Assembly (NCBI GenBank): GCA_900315545.1
Contig: OMZM01000006.1
Span: forward strand, 17,615-81,614
Direction of reading: 5' to 3'
Origin: an uncultured Prevotella sp.
GTDB taxonomy: Bacteria; Bacteroidota; Bacteroidia; Bacteroidales; Bacteroidaceae
DNA length: 64,000 nt
Position 1 is the stretch's first letter; every line of letters starts with the position of its first letter. Below, in pieces: positions 8,443 to 17,356 of the stretch. Position numbers and translations under genes: made by a program. The notes beneath the pieces are model-generated. The model did not search any database. It was given only the letters and a program-made list of their open reading frames with translations, and had not been told where the DNA came from.

Positions 8443-10929
8443 ATGACAAAGAAGTTTTCAATACTGTTCTGCACACTCATGCTGCCACTGTTGGCAATGG
8501 CGCAGGGTGTCGTAAAAGGCAAGATTCTCGATAAGGCAACAGATGAGCCGATGCCATACGTCAACGTCGTCGTAAACACAAGCGCCGACGGCAAATTCCT
8601 GAAAGGTGCCATCACCGACGAAGATGGCGCATTCATCGTCAGCGACATTGCCGACGGCAACTATCAGCTGGTGATTTCATACTTCGGATACAAGGAAGTG
8701 AAACGCGAATTCAGCATCAGCAGCGAAAAAAACACGCACAACTATTCCACCATATACCTGTCGGAAGACGTAAAGCAGCTTAGCGAAGTAACCGTCAAGG
8801 GACAGCGCTCAAGCGTCAAACTGGAAGTAGACCGCAAGTCGTTCGACGTCAGTCAGGACATCGCCAACGCCGGCGGAGCAGCATCCGACGTGCTCGAAAA
8901 CATACCGTCAGTAGAGGTCGACAACGACGGAAACATATCGTTGAGAGGCAACAGCAGCGTGGAGGTATGGATAAACGGCAAGGCAAGCGGACTGACAAGC
9001 GACAACCGAGCACAGATTTTGCAGCAACTGCCTGCAGAAAGCATCGACCGCATAGAGGTCATCGACAACCCTTCGGCTAAATTTTCGGCAGAAGGCTCGG
9101 CGGGAATCATCAATATCGTACTGAAGAAAGACCGCAAGGCTGGCTACTACGGCTCAATACAGACAGGAGCAGACACACGCGGCGGAGCTAACGTCAGCGG
9201 CAACATAAACTACAACAGCTCGAAAATAGATACATATTTGAATATCGGCTACCGACACCGCGAAGGCAAGGGAGGAGCAATAAGCAACCAACAGACATAC
9301 GCGACACAGCAGTATCAGCGCTATAATGCCAACAGCCGAGACATCGGCAACAACCTGTTCACACGCGCAGGAATAACATGGCACGCCACAAGCAAGGACG
9401 ACTTCACACTCTCGGGAATGATGATGCACGGCAAAAGAAACGACTGGAGCTCAACACTTTACCACTACGGAAACATCGCCGACAACGAAGACTACATGCA
9501 GATGTACCGACGCACAAAGTCTGGAGGAGCCATGCACATGTATCATGGCGAACTGGGATACCGTCATGAGTTCAGCAGCACACACTTCATCGACATGCAG
9601 GTGGACTACAATCAGTGGAAGTCGGACAACGACAGCTACTATCGCGACTCGACAACGATAATGGCAGACAACACAAAGGCTTACAGCTATCAGTACCGAC
9701 CCATGCACATCAACAACCATTCGTGGCAGGTTAAGGTCGACTACGAGAATGCCTTTACGCCAAAACTGAAACTGCAGACAGGTTATCAGGGCAACTTCTC
9801 AAAGGAAAACACACCGCAGGAATCGTTTGCAGACAACTCATGGAACGGCGAAAATGCTACGGAAGACCAGGCATTCTACAACCGCTTCATATACAATCTC
9901 GACATACACGCACTCTACGCAACACTGACCGGAAACTTCGGCAAGTTCGGACTGATGGCTGGACTGCGTGGAGAATACTGGCGAGTGAACACCGAGAGCT
10001 ACACATGGGAACAGGAACACGACGCCGGAAAGCGCGACACACCGTTCAAGAAAGACTATTTCGAACTCTTCCCAAGCGTGTTCATGTCATATCAGCTTAC
10101 CCCCTCACAGCAACTTCAGGTCAACTACACGCGCCGACTGCGACGTCCGTGGGGAGGAGAACTAAACTCTTTCCGCAACACCCGCGATGCCTTGATGGTA
10201 GAATTTGGCAATCCGCAACTGACACCGGAATTCTCTAACTCATTCTCGCTCAACTATCTGAAGACTTGGACAGAACATTCGCTGCTCGTAAGTGCATACT
10301 ACCGCCCTACCACCGACGTCATACAGCGCATAAAATGGCAGACGGCAGACGGCATGATGTATCAAACGAACATGAACGTGGCTGAAAGCAACAGTTCCGG
10401 AGTTGAGATTGTACTGAAAAACAAGTTGTTCCGCAAACTCGACCTGACAACTACCGCAAACGCCTACTACTATCATCTCGACGGATTTACATACAACGTG
10501 GAGGGACAAACAGTTACAGGCGAAAGCGACCACAACTTCACCTGGAACGCACGAATGCAGGCAAGCATGATGCTGCCATACGACATTACCGTTCAGTTGA
10601 CTGGCGACTATCGCGCCCGACAGGTAATAACGCAGGGATACAGGAAAGCCAACTACAGTGTCGACTTTGGCGCAAGAAAGAACTTTTTCAACAAAAAACT
10701 GACCGTAGCCATCAACTGCCGCGACATCTTCAACACTCGCAAGTGGCGCAATGTCGTGGAAACGGCAGACTTCTTCCGTTCGTCTGAGTTCTTCCGAAAG
10801 GGTCGCCGAGTGAACCTTACGCTGACATGGAACTTCGGAAACACTAAGAATAAGCGTCAGCGAAACGACTTCGAAGGCGGCGACGACTTGCAGGACGGCA
10901 GCGGATACTCAAGCGGTATGGGAGAATAA
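8443..10929 (+). CDS. Outer-membrane beta-barrel family protein (TonB-dependent-receptor-like)
   Basis: 828 residues. A signal peptide ending LLAMAQG is followed by a carboxypeptidase-regulatory-like beta-sandwich (about residues 22-105: GKILDKATDEPMPYVNVVV, GNYQLVISYFGYK), a plug domain (about 115-230, with VLENIPSVEVDNDGNISLRG and IEVIDNPSAKFSAEGSAGII) and a long C-terminal barrel rich in alternating aromatics. It belongs to the outer-membrane beta-barrel relatives of TonB-dependent transporters. There is no SusD partner, so it is not a standard glycan-uptake pair. The ligand is unknown. The GH18 gene starts 25 nt downstream and is probably cotranscribed, which hints at a link to amino-sugar glycans but does not prove it. 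Confidence 0.9.
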   Translation: MTKKFSILFCTLMLPLLAMAQGVVKGKILDKATDEPMPYVNVVVNTSADGKFLKGAITDEDGAFIVSDIADGNYQLVISYFGYKEVKREFSISSEKNTHNYSTIYLSEDVKQLSEVTVKGQRSSVKLEVDRKSFDVSQDIANAGGAASDVLENIPSVEVDNDGNISLRGNSSVEVWINGKASGLTSDNRAQILQQLPAESIDRIEVIDNPSAKFSAEGSAGIINIVLKKDRKAGYYGSIQTGADTRGGANVSGNINYNSSKIDTYLNIGYRHREGKGGAISNQQTYATQQYQRYNANSRDIGNNLFTRAGITWHATSKDDFTLSGMMMHGKRNDWSSTLYHYGNIADNEDYMQMYRRTKSGGAMHMYHGELGYRHEFSSTHFIDMQVDYNQWKSDNDSYYRDSTTIMADNTKAYSYQYRPMHINNHSWQVKVDYENAFTPKLKLQTGYQGNFSKENTPQESFADNSWNGENATEDQAFYNRFIYNLDIHALYATLTGNFGKFGLMAGLRGEYWRVNTESYTWEQEHDAGKRDTPFKKDYFELFPSVFMSYQLTPSQQLQVNYTRRLRRPWGGELNSFRNTRDALMVEFGNPQLTPEFSNSFSLNYLKTWTEHSLLVSAYYRPTTDVIQRIKWQTADGMMYQTNMNVAESNSSGVEIVLKNKLFRKLDLTTTANAYYYHLDGFTYNVEGQTVTGESDHNFTWNARMQASMMLPYDITVQLTGDYRARQVITQGYRKANYSVDFGARKNFFNKKLTVAINCRDIFNTRKWRNVVETADFFRSSEFFRKGRRVNLTLTWNFGNTKNKRQRNDFEGGDDLQDGSGYSSGMGE

Positions 10930-10954
10930 CATTATTAATAATATATACTACAAT

Positions 10955-12370
10955 ATGAGGCAAATCAGGAATATCATTATCATGGCTGTTGCGGCAATAG
11001 TTGCAATGCCTGTGCTGGCTGCCGGAAACAACGGCAAACAGTCTGAAAAAAAACAGAAAGTAGTGGCTGTAGACAACGACAAGGACCAGCCGCAGAGAGA
11101 ACGGATAGTAGTGGCTTATGTCTGCTCATGGACCAATGAGCGTCTGCCAGACCCCAATCTGATGACTCACATCAACTATGCTTTCGGCCATGTAAACAGC
11201 ATTTTCAACGGCGTACGCATTCAGAATGAGCCGTTTTTGCGCAAGGTGGTGGCACTGAGAGAGCAAAATCCGAAACTGAAAATCATGCTTTCGATAGGCG
11301 GATGGACATCGGGCAACTTCTCGGAGATGGCTGCCGACGCAAAATGCAGGATGAGTTTTGCAAAAGACTGCGGACGAATAGTTAAGGAATATGGTCTCGA
11401 CGGCATCGACATCGACTGGGAATACCCTACCAGCAGCGAGTCCGGCATATCGTCATCGCCCGACGACACGAAGAACTTTACACTCCTTATGCGCGACTTG
11501 CGCAAGGTTTTGGGCAAGAAGAAACTGCTTACGGCAGCCACGATTGCCGACGGTCTGTATATCGACTTCCCCGAATGTATAAAGTATATGGACTTTGTCA
11601 ACATCATGGCATACGATGTTGCCAATCCGCCCAAGCACCACACTACCCTTTTCCGCTCGCCTCTGTCGGGCAGAATCACTGTCGAGGAGGCTGTCATTGC
11701 CCACATCCGCAACGGCGTTCCGCCAGAGAAGCTGACTCTGGGAATGCCTCTCTACGGACGCGGCGACCACTCTAACAAGATTTTAGACCAGTATGTGAAG
11801 ACGCGATACACCGACGGCAAGTATTCCGAGCGTTGGGACAGCATCGGTCAGGTGCCGTATCTCGTAGACGAAAATGGCGAACTGGTATGGGGATTCGACG
11901 ATACTCGCTCGCTCGCAGCGAAGTGTCAGTTTATCATCGACAGCAACCTGCTCGGCGGAATGTACTGGGAATGTACTGAAGACAATGCCCAGCTCGACGA
12001 AATGCGCACCATACACGAGTCGCTTATGGTAAACAACAAGGGTACGGAGGCTAAGAAGCGCGTGCTCGTATTGTATGAAAAAGCCAACGAAGAGATGGCT
12101 GTGAAGATGAACTATGCTGCTGACGAAGCCAGGAAAGCAGGCTGCGAGGTGGAAACAATGGCGCCGTCGGAGTTTACGGCAGACAAGAGTTTCGACCGCT
12201 ACCACATCGTTGTGGCTTGCGAATGTGCCTTCGGCAAACTGCCAAAAGAGCAGCAGGAGTCGCTGAAGACATACGTTGACGAGATGAAGGGTCGCTATCT
12301 GCCGCTGATGAGGGGTATGGGAACAGAGAAGACCATTAAGGAAAGCATGCGTCAACTGCTGGCTTTATAG
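10955..12370 (+). CDS. Secreted glycoside hydrolase family 18 protein (chitinase-like) with C-terminal extra domain
   Basis: 471 residues with a signal peptide (MRQIRNIII... to VLAAG). GH18 motifs are complete: KIMLSIGGW at about 109-117, the catalytic GLDGIDIDWEYP with Glu156 as proton donor, MAYD, GMPLYGRG, and the late Trp motif GGMYWECTED. These enzymes cleave beta-1,4-linked GlcNAc polymers or related N-glycans by substrate-assisted catalysis. After about residue 365 a further domain of about 105 residues begins (KKRVLVLYEKANEEMAVK), with alternating strands and helices resembling a flavodoxin- or amidotransferase-like fold, whose role I cannot assign. It lies 25 nt after the barrel gene. 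A bidirectional hairpin ends the unit. Confidence 0.92.
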   Translation: MRQIRNIIIMAVAAIVAMPVLAAGNNGKQSEKKQKVVAVDNDKDQPQRERIVVAYVCSWTNERLPDPNLMTHINYAFGHVNSIFNGVRIQNEPFLRKVVALREQNPKLKIMLSIGGWTSGNFSEMAADAKCRMSFAKDCGRIVKEYGLDGIDIDWEYPTSSESGISSSPDDTKNFTLLMRDLRKVLGKKKLLTAATIADGLYIDFPECIKYMDFVNIMAYDVANPPKHHTTLFRSPLSGRITVEEAVIAHIRNGVPPEKLTLGMPLYGRGDHSNKILDQYVKTRYTDGKYSERWDSIGQVPYLVDENGELVWGFDDTRSLAAKCQFIIDSNLLGGMYWECTEDNAQLDEMRTIHESLMVNNKGTEAKKRVLVLYEKANEEMAVKMNYAADEARKAGCEVETMAPSEFTADKSFDRYHIVVACECAFGKLPKEQQESLKTYVDEMKGRYLPLMRGMGTEKTIKESMRQLLAL

Positions 12371-12464
12371 AAGCGGAACGACAGAAAATGTTATACAAGG
12401 AATAACGTTTCCATATAAAAAACGGCAGGAACAAGCATATAAGAAATAACGTTTTCATAGATGA

Positions 12465-12506
12465 AAAGAGAGAAACGCGGACGTCTGTTCCAATGTTTCT
12501 CTCTTT
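12465..12506. terminator. Bidirectional terminator between the GH18 gene and upp
   Basis: Perfect 12-bp inverted repeat, AAAGAGAGAAAC (12465-12476) and GTTTCTCTCTTT (12495-12506), between convergent genes. On both strands the distal arm ends in a short T-run. Confidence 0.8.
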
Positions 12507-12525
12507 GTTTATTTCCGTCTGACGG

Positions 12526-13182
12526 CTACAGTTTCTCTCCGAAACACAGGTCGCCGGCATCTCCGAAGCCCGGAACGATATACTTGTGCTCGTTCATTCC
12601 TTCGTCTATTGCCGCACACCACACTGTCGTGTCCTCGTCAACGTTATCACGCAGCATCTCCAGTCCCTCCGGCACGGCTATCACGCAGGCAATGTGCACC
12701 TTCTTGGGCTTGCCCGTTTTCAGCAGCGCCTCATAGCTTGCTACCATCGAGCCTCCCGTAGCAAGCATCGGGTCGACAATGATGAGCGTCTTGCCCTCGA
12801 CACTTGGCGCAGCCATATATTCCGTATGTACGCCCACTTCCGTATGCTCGCGGTTGGTGTACATACGATAAGCCGAGACAAAAGCGTTCTCGGCATGGTC
12901 GAAAACATTGAGAAATCCCTGATGGAAGGGCAGTCCGGCGCGCAGCACCGTAGCCAGTACAATGTTCTGTTCGGGCATGTTTACCGTCGCGGTGCCAAGC
13001 GGTGTCTTGACATCCTGCTGCGTATAGTCCAGCGCCTTCGACATCTCGTAAGCCATAACCTCGCCTATGCGCACTATGTTGTTGCGGAAAAGCAGTCGGT
13101 TCTGCTGATATTCCATGTCGCGGACCTCAGCCATGAAGCGGTTGAGGACTGAGTTTTGTTCCGAAAGATTTACTATCTGCAT
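12526..13182 (-). CDS. upp: Uracil phosphoribosyltransferase
   Basis: 218 residues, normal length for Upp, which converts uracil and PRPP to UMP in pyrimidine salvage. Seen: VLRAGLPFHQGF (about residues 79-90), the PRPP-binding loop VDPMLATGGS (residues 136-145), and the uracil-binding C-terminus YIVPGFGDAGDLCFG. The usual Arg after AGD is replaced by Leu, as happens in many Bacteroidetes versions. Cytoplasmic, monocistronic, with its own promoter box and a hairpin shared with the convergent GH18 gene. Confidence 0.96.
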   Translation of the reverse strand: MQIVNLSEQNSVLNRFMAEVRDMEYQQNRLLFRNNIVRIGEVMAYEMSKALDYTQQDVKTPLGTATVNMPEQNIVLATVLRAGLPFHQGFLNVFDHAENAFVSAYRMYTNREHTEVGVHTEYMAAPSVEGKTLIIVDPMLATGGSMVASYEALLKTGKPKKVHIACVIAVPEGLEMLRDNVDEDTTVWCAAIDEGMNEHKYIVPGFGDAGDLCFGEKL

Positions 13183-13276
13183 ATATTAAACTTTATTCCT
13201 TAATTTCCCTAAGCTACAGCCTGCATTTCCTCCGCGCCTCTGCGGATGAGACGATGCAAGCAATTCTATTTCGCTG

Positions 13277-13284
13277 CAAATGTA
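13277..13284 (-). promoter_or_regulatory. -7 promoter box for upp
   Basis: CAAATGTA on the plus strand reads TACATTTG on the minus strand, about 95 nt before the upp start. No matching -33 TTTG was found. Confidence 0.5.
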
Positions 13285-13365
13285 ATAAAAATCATCAATA
13301 ATCGCCTTTCTTTTTCCATAAAAATAAGACAGAGAGATGGAAAGATTAAATTTCTTTGTCTGAAA

Positions 13366-13397
13366 TTTGCTGTTTAAAAACCTTTTTCTTACTTTTG
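13366..13397 (+). promoter_or_regulatory. Promoter for pckA (-33 TTTG and -7 TACTTTTG)
   Basis: TTTG at 13366-13369 and TACTTTTG at 13390-13397 are separated by 20 bp, a full match to the Bacteroidetes housekeeping promoter. The leader to pckA is about 50 nt. Confidence 0.8.
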
Positions 13398-13449
13398 CTC
13401 CTTAAAATTAACTGAAACGATATAATTAAAACGCATAAAAAACAAAATC

Positions 13450-15063
13450 ATGGCTAAGTTTGACAAGAAAGTATTGGAGCAGTATGGCATCACAGGTGCT
13501 ACGGAAGTGCTCTACAACCCTACCTACGAGGTGTTGTTCAACGAAGAGACGAAGGAAGGTCTGACTGGTTTCGACAAGGGACAGGAGACCGAGCTGGGTG
13601 CTATCAACGTAATGACGGGTGTCTATACCGGTCGCAGTCCTAAGGACAAATTCATCGTTGACGATGAAAATTCGCACGACACGGTATGGTGGACAAGTGA
13701 CGAATACAAGAACGACAACCACCGTGCTACGCCAGAGGCATGGAAAGCCGTTAAGGAACTGGCTAAGAAAGAGTTGTCGAACAAGAAGCTCTATGTTGTC
13801 GACGGCTTCTGCGGTGCCAACAAAGACACACGCATGAAGGTGCGCTTCATCATGGAAGTGGCATGGCAGGCACATTTCGTTACAAACATGTTCATATGTC
13901 CTCAGACTGAGGAAGACTTCGAGCAGGAGCCCGACTTCATCGTCTACAACGCGTCGAAGGCTAAGGTTGAGAACTACAAGGAGCTTGGTCTGAACTCAGA
14001 GACAGCCGTTGTCTTCAACGTAACGAGCCGCGAGCAGGTCATCATCAACACTTGGTATGGCGGCGAAATGAAGAAAGGCATGTTCTCTATGATGAACTAC
14101 TACCTGCCGCTGAAGGGCATTGCAGCCATGCACTGCTCGGCAAACTGCGACATGAACGGCGAGAACACAGCCATTTTCTTCGGACTTTCAGGCACAGGCA
14201 AGACCACGCTCTCTACCGACCCGAAGCGCAAACTCATCGGCGACGACGAGCACGGATGGGACGACAACGGCGTGTTCAACTTCGAAGGCGGATGCTATGC
14301 TAAGGTCATCAACCTCGACAAGGAGAGCGAGCCAGACATCTACAACGCCATACGACGCGATGCGCTGCTCGAAAACGTTACGGTAGACAAGGACGGCAAG
14401 ATAGACTTTGCCGACAAGAGCGTAACCGAGAACACCCGCGTAAGCTATCCTATCTATCACATAAAGAACATTCAGCGTCCTATATCTCACGCTCCGGCAG
14501 CAAAGCAGGTAATCTTCCTCAGTGCCGATGCCTTCGGCGTACTGCCTCCAGTGAGCATTCTCGATGCTGAGCAGACAAAATACTACTTCCTCTCAGGCTT
14601 CACGGCAAAACTTGCAGGAACGGAGCGCGGCATCACAGAGCCTACTCCTACCTTCTCGGCATGCTTCGGACAGGCTTTCCTCGAGCTGCATCCGACAAAA
14701 TATGCAGAGGAACTCGTTAAGCGCATGAAGCAGAGCGGTGCTAAGGCTTACCTCGTAAACACAGGCTGGAACGGCACTGGCAAGCGCATTTCCATAAAGG
14801 ATACGCGCGGCATCATAGACGCTATTCTTAACCACTCGATAGACAGTGCGCCGACAAAGCAGATACCTTACTTCAACTTCACTGTTCCTACACAGCTCGA
14901 AGGCGTAGATCCGGCTATCTTAGACCCGCGCGACACATACGCTAACCCTGCCGAGTGGGAAGAGAAGGCTAAGGACCTGGCTGGCAGATTCATAAAGAAT
15001 TTTGCAAAATACGAAGGCAACGAGGCTGGAAAGAAACTCGTAGAAGCCGGACCGAAGCTTTAA
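13450..15063 (+). CDS. pckA: Phosphoenolpyruvate carboxykinase (ATP)
   Basis: 537 residues, full length for the ATP-type enzyme, which interconverts oxaloacetate plus ATP with PEP, CO2 and ADP. In fermentative Bacteroidetes it usually runs toward oxaloacetate for succinate production. Seen: [13 protein letters not shown] near residue 60, the PEPCK-specific motif around MHCSANCD, the kinase-1a loop [15 protein letters not shown] with the P-loop at residues 245-253, and [18 protein letters not shown] for metal binding. The 3' end matters for the next feature set: a decayed second copy of its last coding stretch lies 0.8 kb downstream at 15801-15920. Confidence 0.97.
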   Translation: MAKFDKKVLEQYGITGATEVLYNPTYEVLFNEETKEGLTGFDKGQETELGAINVMTGVYTGRSPKDKFIVDDENSHDTVWWTSDEYKNDNHRATPEAWKAVKELAKKELSNKKLYVVDGFCGANKDTRMKVRFIMEVAWQAHFVTNMFICPQTEEDFEQEPDFIVYNASKAKVENYKELGLNSETAVVFNVTSREQVIINTWYGGEMKKGMFSMMNYYLPLKGIAAMHCSANCDMNGENTAIFFGLSGTGKTTLSTDPKRKLIGDDEHGWDDNGVFNFEGGCYAKVINLDKESEPDIYNAIRRDALLENVTVDKDGKIDFADKSVTENTRVSYPIYHIKNIQRPISHAPAAKQVIFLSADAFGVLPPVSILDAEQTKYYFLSGFTAKLAGTERGITEPTPTFSACFGQAFLELHPTKYAEELVKRMKQSGAKAYLVNTGWNGTGKRISIKDTRGIIDAILNHSIDSAPTKQIPYFNFTVPTQLEGVDPAILDPRDTYANPAEWEEKAKDLAGRFIKNFAKYEGNEAGKKLVEAGPKL

Positions 15064-15123
15064 TTTGGCAAGAAAAGAAAGAACATGTTACTATCATATC
15101 ATTAATGATAATATAATATAAAA

Positions 15124-15672
15124 ATGCGATTTTATGTAATAATATCATTGCTTTGTTGTTGTTTCTACTCATGCATATCCATAGAAGGTATTACAAGTGA
15201 TTATGACAAACTGAACGAAGAGCAGAAAAGCAGGATAATAAAATACGATGGAAGTATTGAAGAGCTTTCTGTAGACGGTAATGTTTATGTCATAAAGACT
15301 GGACAAGTCAGAGACTTTATATCAAATCATAATAACGTAATTATTTACGATTATACACCATGGTGTAAAGGCGACAACTGCGTGAGTCCTATAATGCTTG
15401 AAAAAATCTGCAACGACAATGGATTTAAACTATTATTAATCGCAGACTCATTTGTTGAAATATTTAAGACAAAAAGCCAACAAAGTCCCATGTTATTCAT
15501 CGACTATGATGTGTATAATACAAAAAAAAGAAACAAATATATACGTTTATTTTTTGATGAATTAACGCAAACATCGGAAAAACAACGAGGGTGTGGCATG
15601 TTCTATGTTTTCGAGAAAGGTACTTTTAAGGGAGCAAAAAACAATATTTCAGAAGTGTTCTCAGGTATCTAA
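15124..15672 (+). CDS. Putative lipoprotein, possibly thioredoxin-like (unrecognised family)
   Basis: 182 residues, not recognised. A hydrophobic N-terminus ends in a plausible lipobox (FYSC, Cys around residue 17), which suggests export and lipidation. Around residue 77 VIIYDYTPWCKGDNC resembles the strand-plus-Cys entry of thioredoxin folds, but the two cysteines are four residues apart rather than the usual two, so redox function is only a guess. The gene is clearly more AT-rich than pckA, with codons such as ATA, AAA and TTA. It sits exactly between pckA and a decayed copy of the pckA 3' end, which suggests it arrived by insertion. It has a strong terminator and no recognised promoter. 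Confidence 0.7.
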   Translation: MRFYVIISLLCCCFYSCISIEGITSDYDKLNEEQKSRIIKYDGSIEELSVDGNVYVIKTGQVRDFISNHNNVIIYDYTPWCKGDNCVSPIMLEKICNDNGFKLLLIADSFVEIFKTKSQQSPMLFIDYDVYNTKKRNKYIRLFFDELTQTSEKQRGCGMFYVFEKGTFKGAKNNISEVFSGI

Positions 15673-15714
15673 TTACTTAAATAATTCACTTTTCATTATC
15701 AATGTGTATATGAG

Positions 15715-15765
15715 GAAAGAATTTGTGCAGGCTTACTAAGTATGTCCGCACAAATTCTTTCTTTT
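15715..15765 (+). terminator. Rho-independent terminator after the AT-rich lipoprotein gene
   Basis: Perfect 14-bp inverted repeat, GAAAGAATTTGTGC (15715-15728) and GCACAAATTCTTTC (15748-15761), followed by TTTTG. Confidence 0.88.
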
Positions 15766-15800
15766 GTCTTTATCTACAGAATCATTCTATGTGATATCCA

Positions 15801-15920
15801 CGCATGACAATGCTAAGACTTACCTCGCAAAAAATGGCTGGCAGATTTATAAAGATTTTTGCAAAATACGAAGGCAACGAGGCTGGAAAGAAACTCGTAG
15901 AAGCCAGACCAAAGTTGTAG
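15801..15920 (+). pseudogene. Decayed, internally deleted copy of the pckA 3' end
   Basis: Bases 15801-15840 match pckA around 14724-14772 (GCTAAGRCTTACCTCG and the GGCTGG that follows). From GGCTGG the match jumps to the pckA end at 14980-15063 and runs to a stop, encoding [18 protein letters not shown] then KKLVEARPKL against the intact [18 protein letters not shown] and [10 protein letters not shown]. The junction lies in GGCTGG, present at both pckA positions, so a deletion between short direct repeats explains the fusion. There is no start region or active site, so it cannot be functional. The hairpin after it may be the original pckA terminator. Confidence 0.9.
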
Positions 15921-15944
15921 ACTTATAATCAAAATACCCTTCTG

Positions 15945-16002
15945 AATACTCGCGTATTTGCGCACTTGAAACATCTTGGGCTCAAATATACGAGTATTTT
16001 GT
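15945..16002 (+). terminator. Hairpin terminator after the pckA remnant
   Basis: AATACTCGCGTATTTG (15945-15960) pairs with CAAATATACGAGTATT (15983-15998) with two mismatched or wobble positions, followed by TTTTG. Its position suggests it is the ancestral pckA terminator, now separated from the intact gene. Confidence 0.75.
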
Positions 16003-16020
16003 GTGCATTTTTATTCATCT

Positions 16021-16360
16021 GACATACAGCACGTTAGCCCTAAACACAAGCCATGTGTGCAAGAAATATGAGTGTTAAAATTGTCAAAGAGCATGTTTGA
16101 GATTGTCAAACACACTGTTTGAGGAGGTCAGACATAGTGTTTTGGGGTGTCAGGCATTGTGTTTTGCAGGGCAAAACAAACGAAATAGGCACCTCAAAGG
16201 TACTCTTTGACAATTTTAACAGTTGTTTCCCACTCGAAATTTCACATATTTTTGCACTTTCAAGGCATGTTCCGATTCTATTTTGCAACTTTTTCTCTGT
16301 CAAAAAAAAGTCACAAATCGCTTAAATTTTCCGCATCAAAAATTTTTGGCACACTTTTTG
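16021..16360 (+). repeat. Interspersed intergenic repeat, copy 2 (147-bp core at 16074-16220)
   Basis: The core is bounded by perfect 18-bp inverted repeats, GTTAAAATTGTCAAAGAG (16074-16091) and CTCTTTGACAATTTTAAC (16203-16220). The 22-bp periods run from 16084: TCAAA-N7-TTTGA, TCAAA-N7-TTTGA, TCAGA-N7-TTTTG, TCAGG-N7-TTTTG, a degenerate period, and TCAAA-N7-TTTGA at 16194. Left-flank homology to copies 1 and 3 is traceable for 53 bp before the core, collinear in all three. The right flank is traceable to a GGCAC-then-TTTTTG motif ending at 16360. The remaining sequence to 16590 shows only the promoter of the next gene. Confidence 0.92.
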
Positions 16361-16532
16361 CTGCGAAAACCACAAAATATGTTTCATGCAATGCGATTAT
16401 ATATATTATCCTTCACTCGGATTGCGACCAGATAAGACTTACAACCTATATATTTGCAAAGTAAATCAAAAAAAACATTCACATAGTTAGATTTTTTAAC
16501 AAGGGAAATTGCAATTTGTCTTGCATATCTAT

Positions 16533-16540
16533 TATCTTTG
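16533..16540 (+). promoter_or_regulatory. -7 promoter box for the small barrel gene at 16591
   Basis: TATCTTTG about 50 nt before the start codon. A TTTG at 16515-16518 is closer (14 bp) than the usual spacing, so the -33 element is uncertain. Confidence 0.6.
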
Positions 16541-16590
16541 CAGAAAATATATCAATTATTACATTACTTTAATTATTTAATAATTCAACT

Positions 16591-17109
16591 ATGACAAAGA
16601 TTAAGTTGTTATTTTTGTGCATGTTATGCACCACAAGTTTGCTTGCACAAGACTCGCAGACGTCTACAAGACTGTTAGACAAGTTTTTCATCGAAGGCAG
16701 CGTGTTGGGAACTGTCAAACAACATGACATCAAGACTTTTGGGCTGCAACTGAATGTCGGTTATGATGTATTGCCAAAGTTTCATGTGTTTGCCACATGT
16801 GAAGGAACAACATCGCTGCTGGACAAAGAAAATCTGAAAACCTATGCAGAGACTACCATTCTTGGCGGAGGCATTGGGTATAGCCTTTTCAGAGACCCCA
16901 AAGGCGGCATTGTCGACATAAGAGCAATGCTTGGCACAAGCATAGGCAATGTAGACTGGAAACAAACGACATACGGAATTGGCTTCCAGTGGAAAATTCT
17001 AAAAGGCGTATCGCCCATCTTGGGACTTGGCTACAGGCATGTTAATTCCCGCACATCGTCAATGCCTGACATGAATGTTGTCTATGGAACCATTGGCATT
17101 AGCCTATAA
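16591..17109 (+). CDS. Small outer-membrane beta-barrel-like protein (hypothetical)
   Basis: 172 residues with a clear signal peptide (MTKIKLLFLCMLCTTSLLAQ). The mature part is built of short amphipathic strands ending in glycine turns (FGLQLNVGYDVLPKFHVFATCEG, cut here to GLQLNVGYDVLPKF; ILGGGIGYSLF; PILGLGYRHV; VVYGTIGISL), the pattern of an eight-stranded barrel of the OmpX/OmpA-barrel type. No catalytic motif and no peptidoglycan-binding domain. It is monocistronic between its own promoter box and a terminator. Function unknown. Confidence 0.75.
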   Translation: MTKIKLLFLCMLCTTSLLAQDSQTSTRLLDKFFIEGSVLGTVKQHDIKTFGLQLNVGYDVLPKFHVFATCEGTTSLLDKENLKTYAETTILGGGIGYSLFRDPKGGIVDIRAMLGTSIGNVDWKQTTYGIGFQWKILKGVSPILGLGYRHVNSRTSSMPDMNVVYGTIGISL

Positions 17110-17158
17110 GTAAACACAAGTCATATCGTCTGACAGAATAGACGAAGGCAAATTTCAG

Positions 17159-17189
17159 TCTCACTCTCTCAAAGAGGGTGAGATTTTTT
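17159..17189 (+). terminator. Rho-independent terminator after the small barrel gene
   Basis: TCTCACTCTC pairs with GAGGGTGAGA (one G-U pair) around a short loop, followed by TTTTTT. Confidence 0.88.
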
Positions 17190-17330
17190 ATCAGTACCAA
17201 CGTGTATTCTATAAGAAATTTAAAGAACAAATATCTTCCCTAATGCCAAAAGAATGTAAAAAAAGTGCAAAGAATAATGAATTTACATAAGAAAAGACAC
17301 AAAATGTCGGTGTAATTAGATAATTCTGCT

Positions 17331-17338
17331 TATCTTTG
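17331..17338 (+). promoter_or_regulatory. -7 promoter box for the DUF6242-to-murI operon; decides the DUF6242 start
   Basis: TATCTTTG overlaps the first in-frame ATG (17336), so that ATG would lie upstream of transcription. The next Met at 17357, which begins a normal signal sequence, is therefore the likely start. Confidence 0.7.
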
Positions 17339-17356
17339 CAAACAAAAAGCATACAG

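Noticed and set aside
12398-12460. Direct repeat AATAACGTTTYCATA near 12400 and 12447
   Set aside because: Short, two copies only, in the GH18 3' region; could be chance or slippage.
16119-16325. Small open frames inside repeat copy 2
   Set aside because: Corresponding frames are not preserved in copies 1 and 3, and substitutions do not follow codon position.
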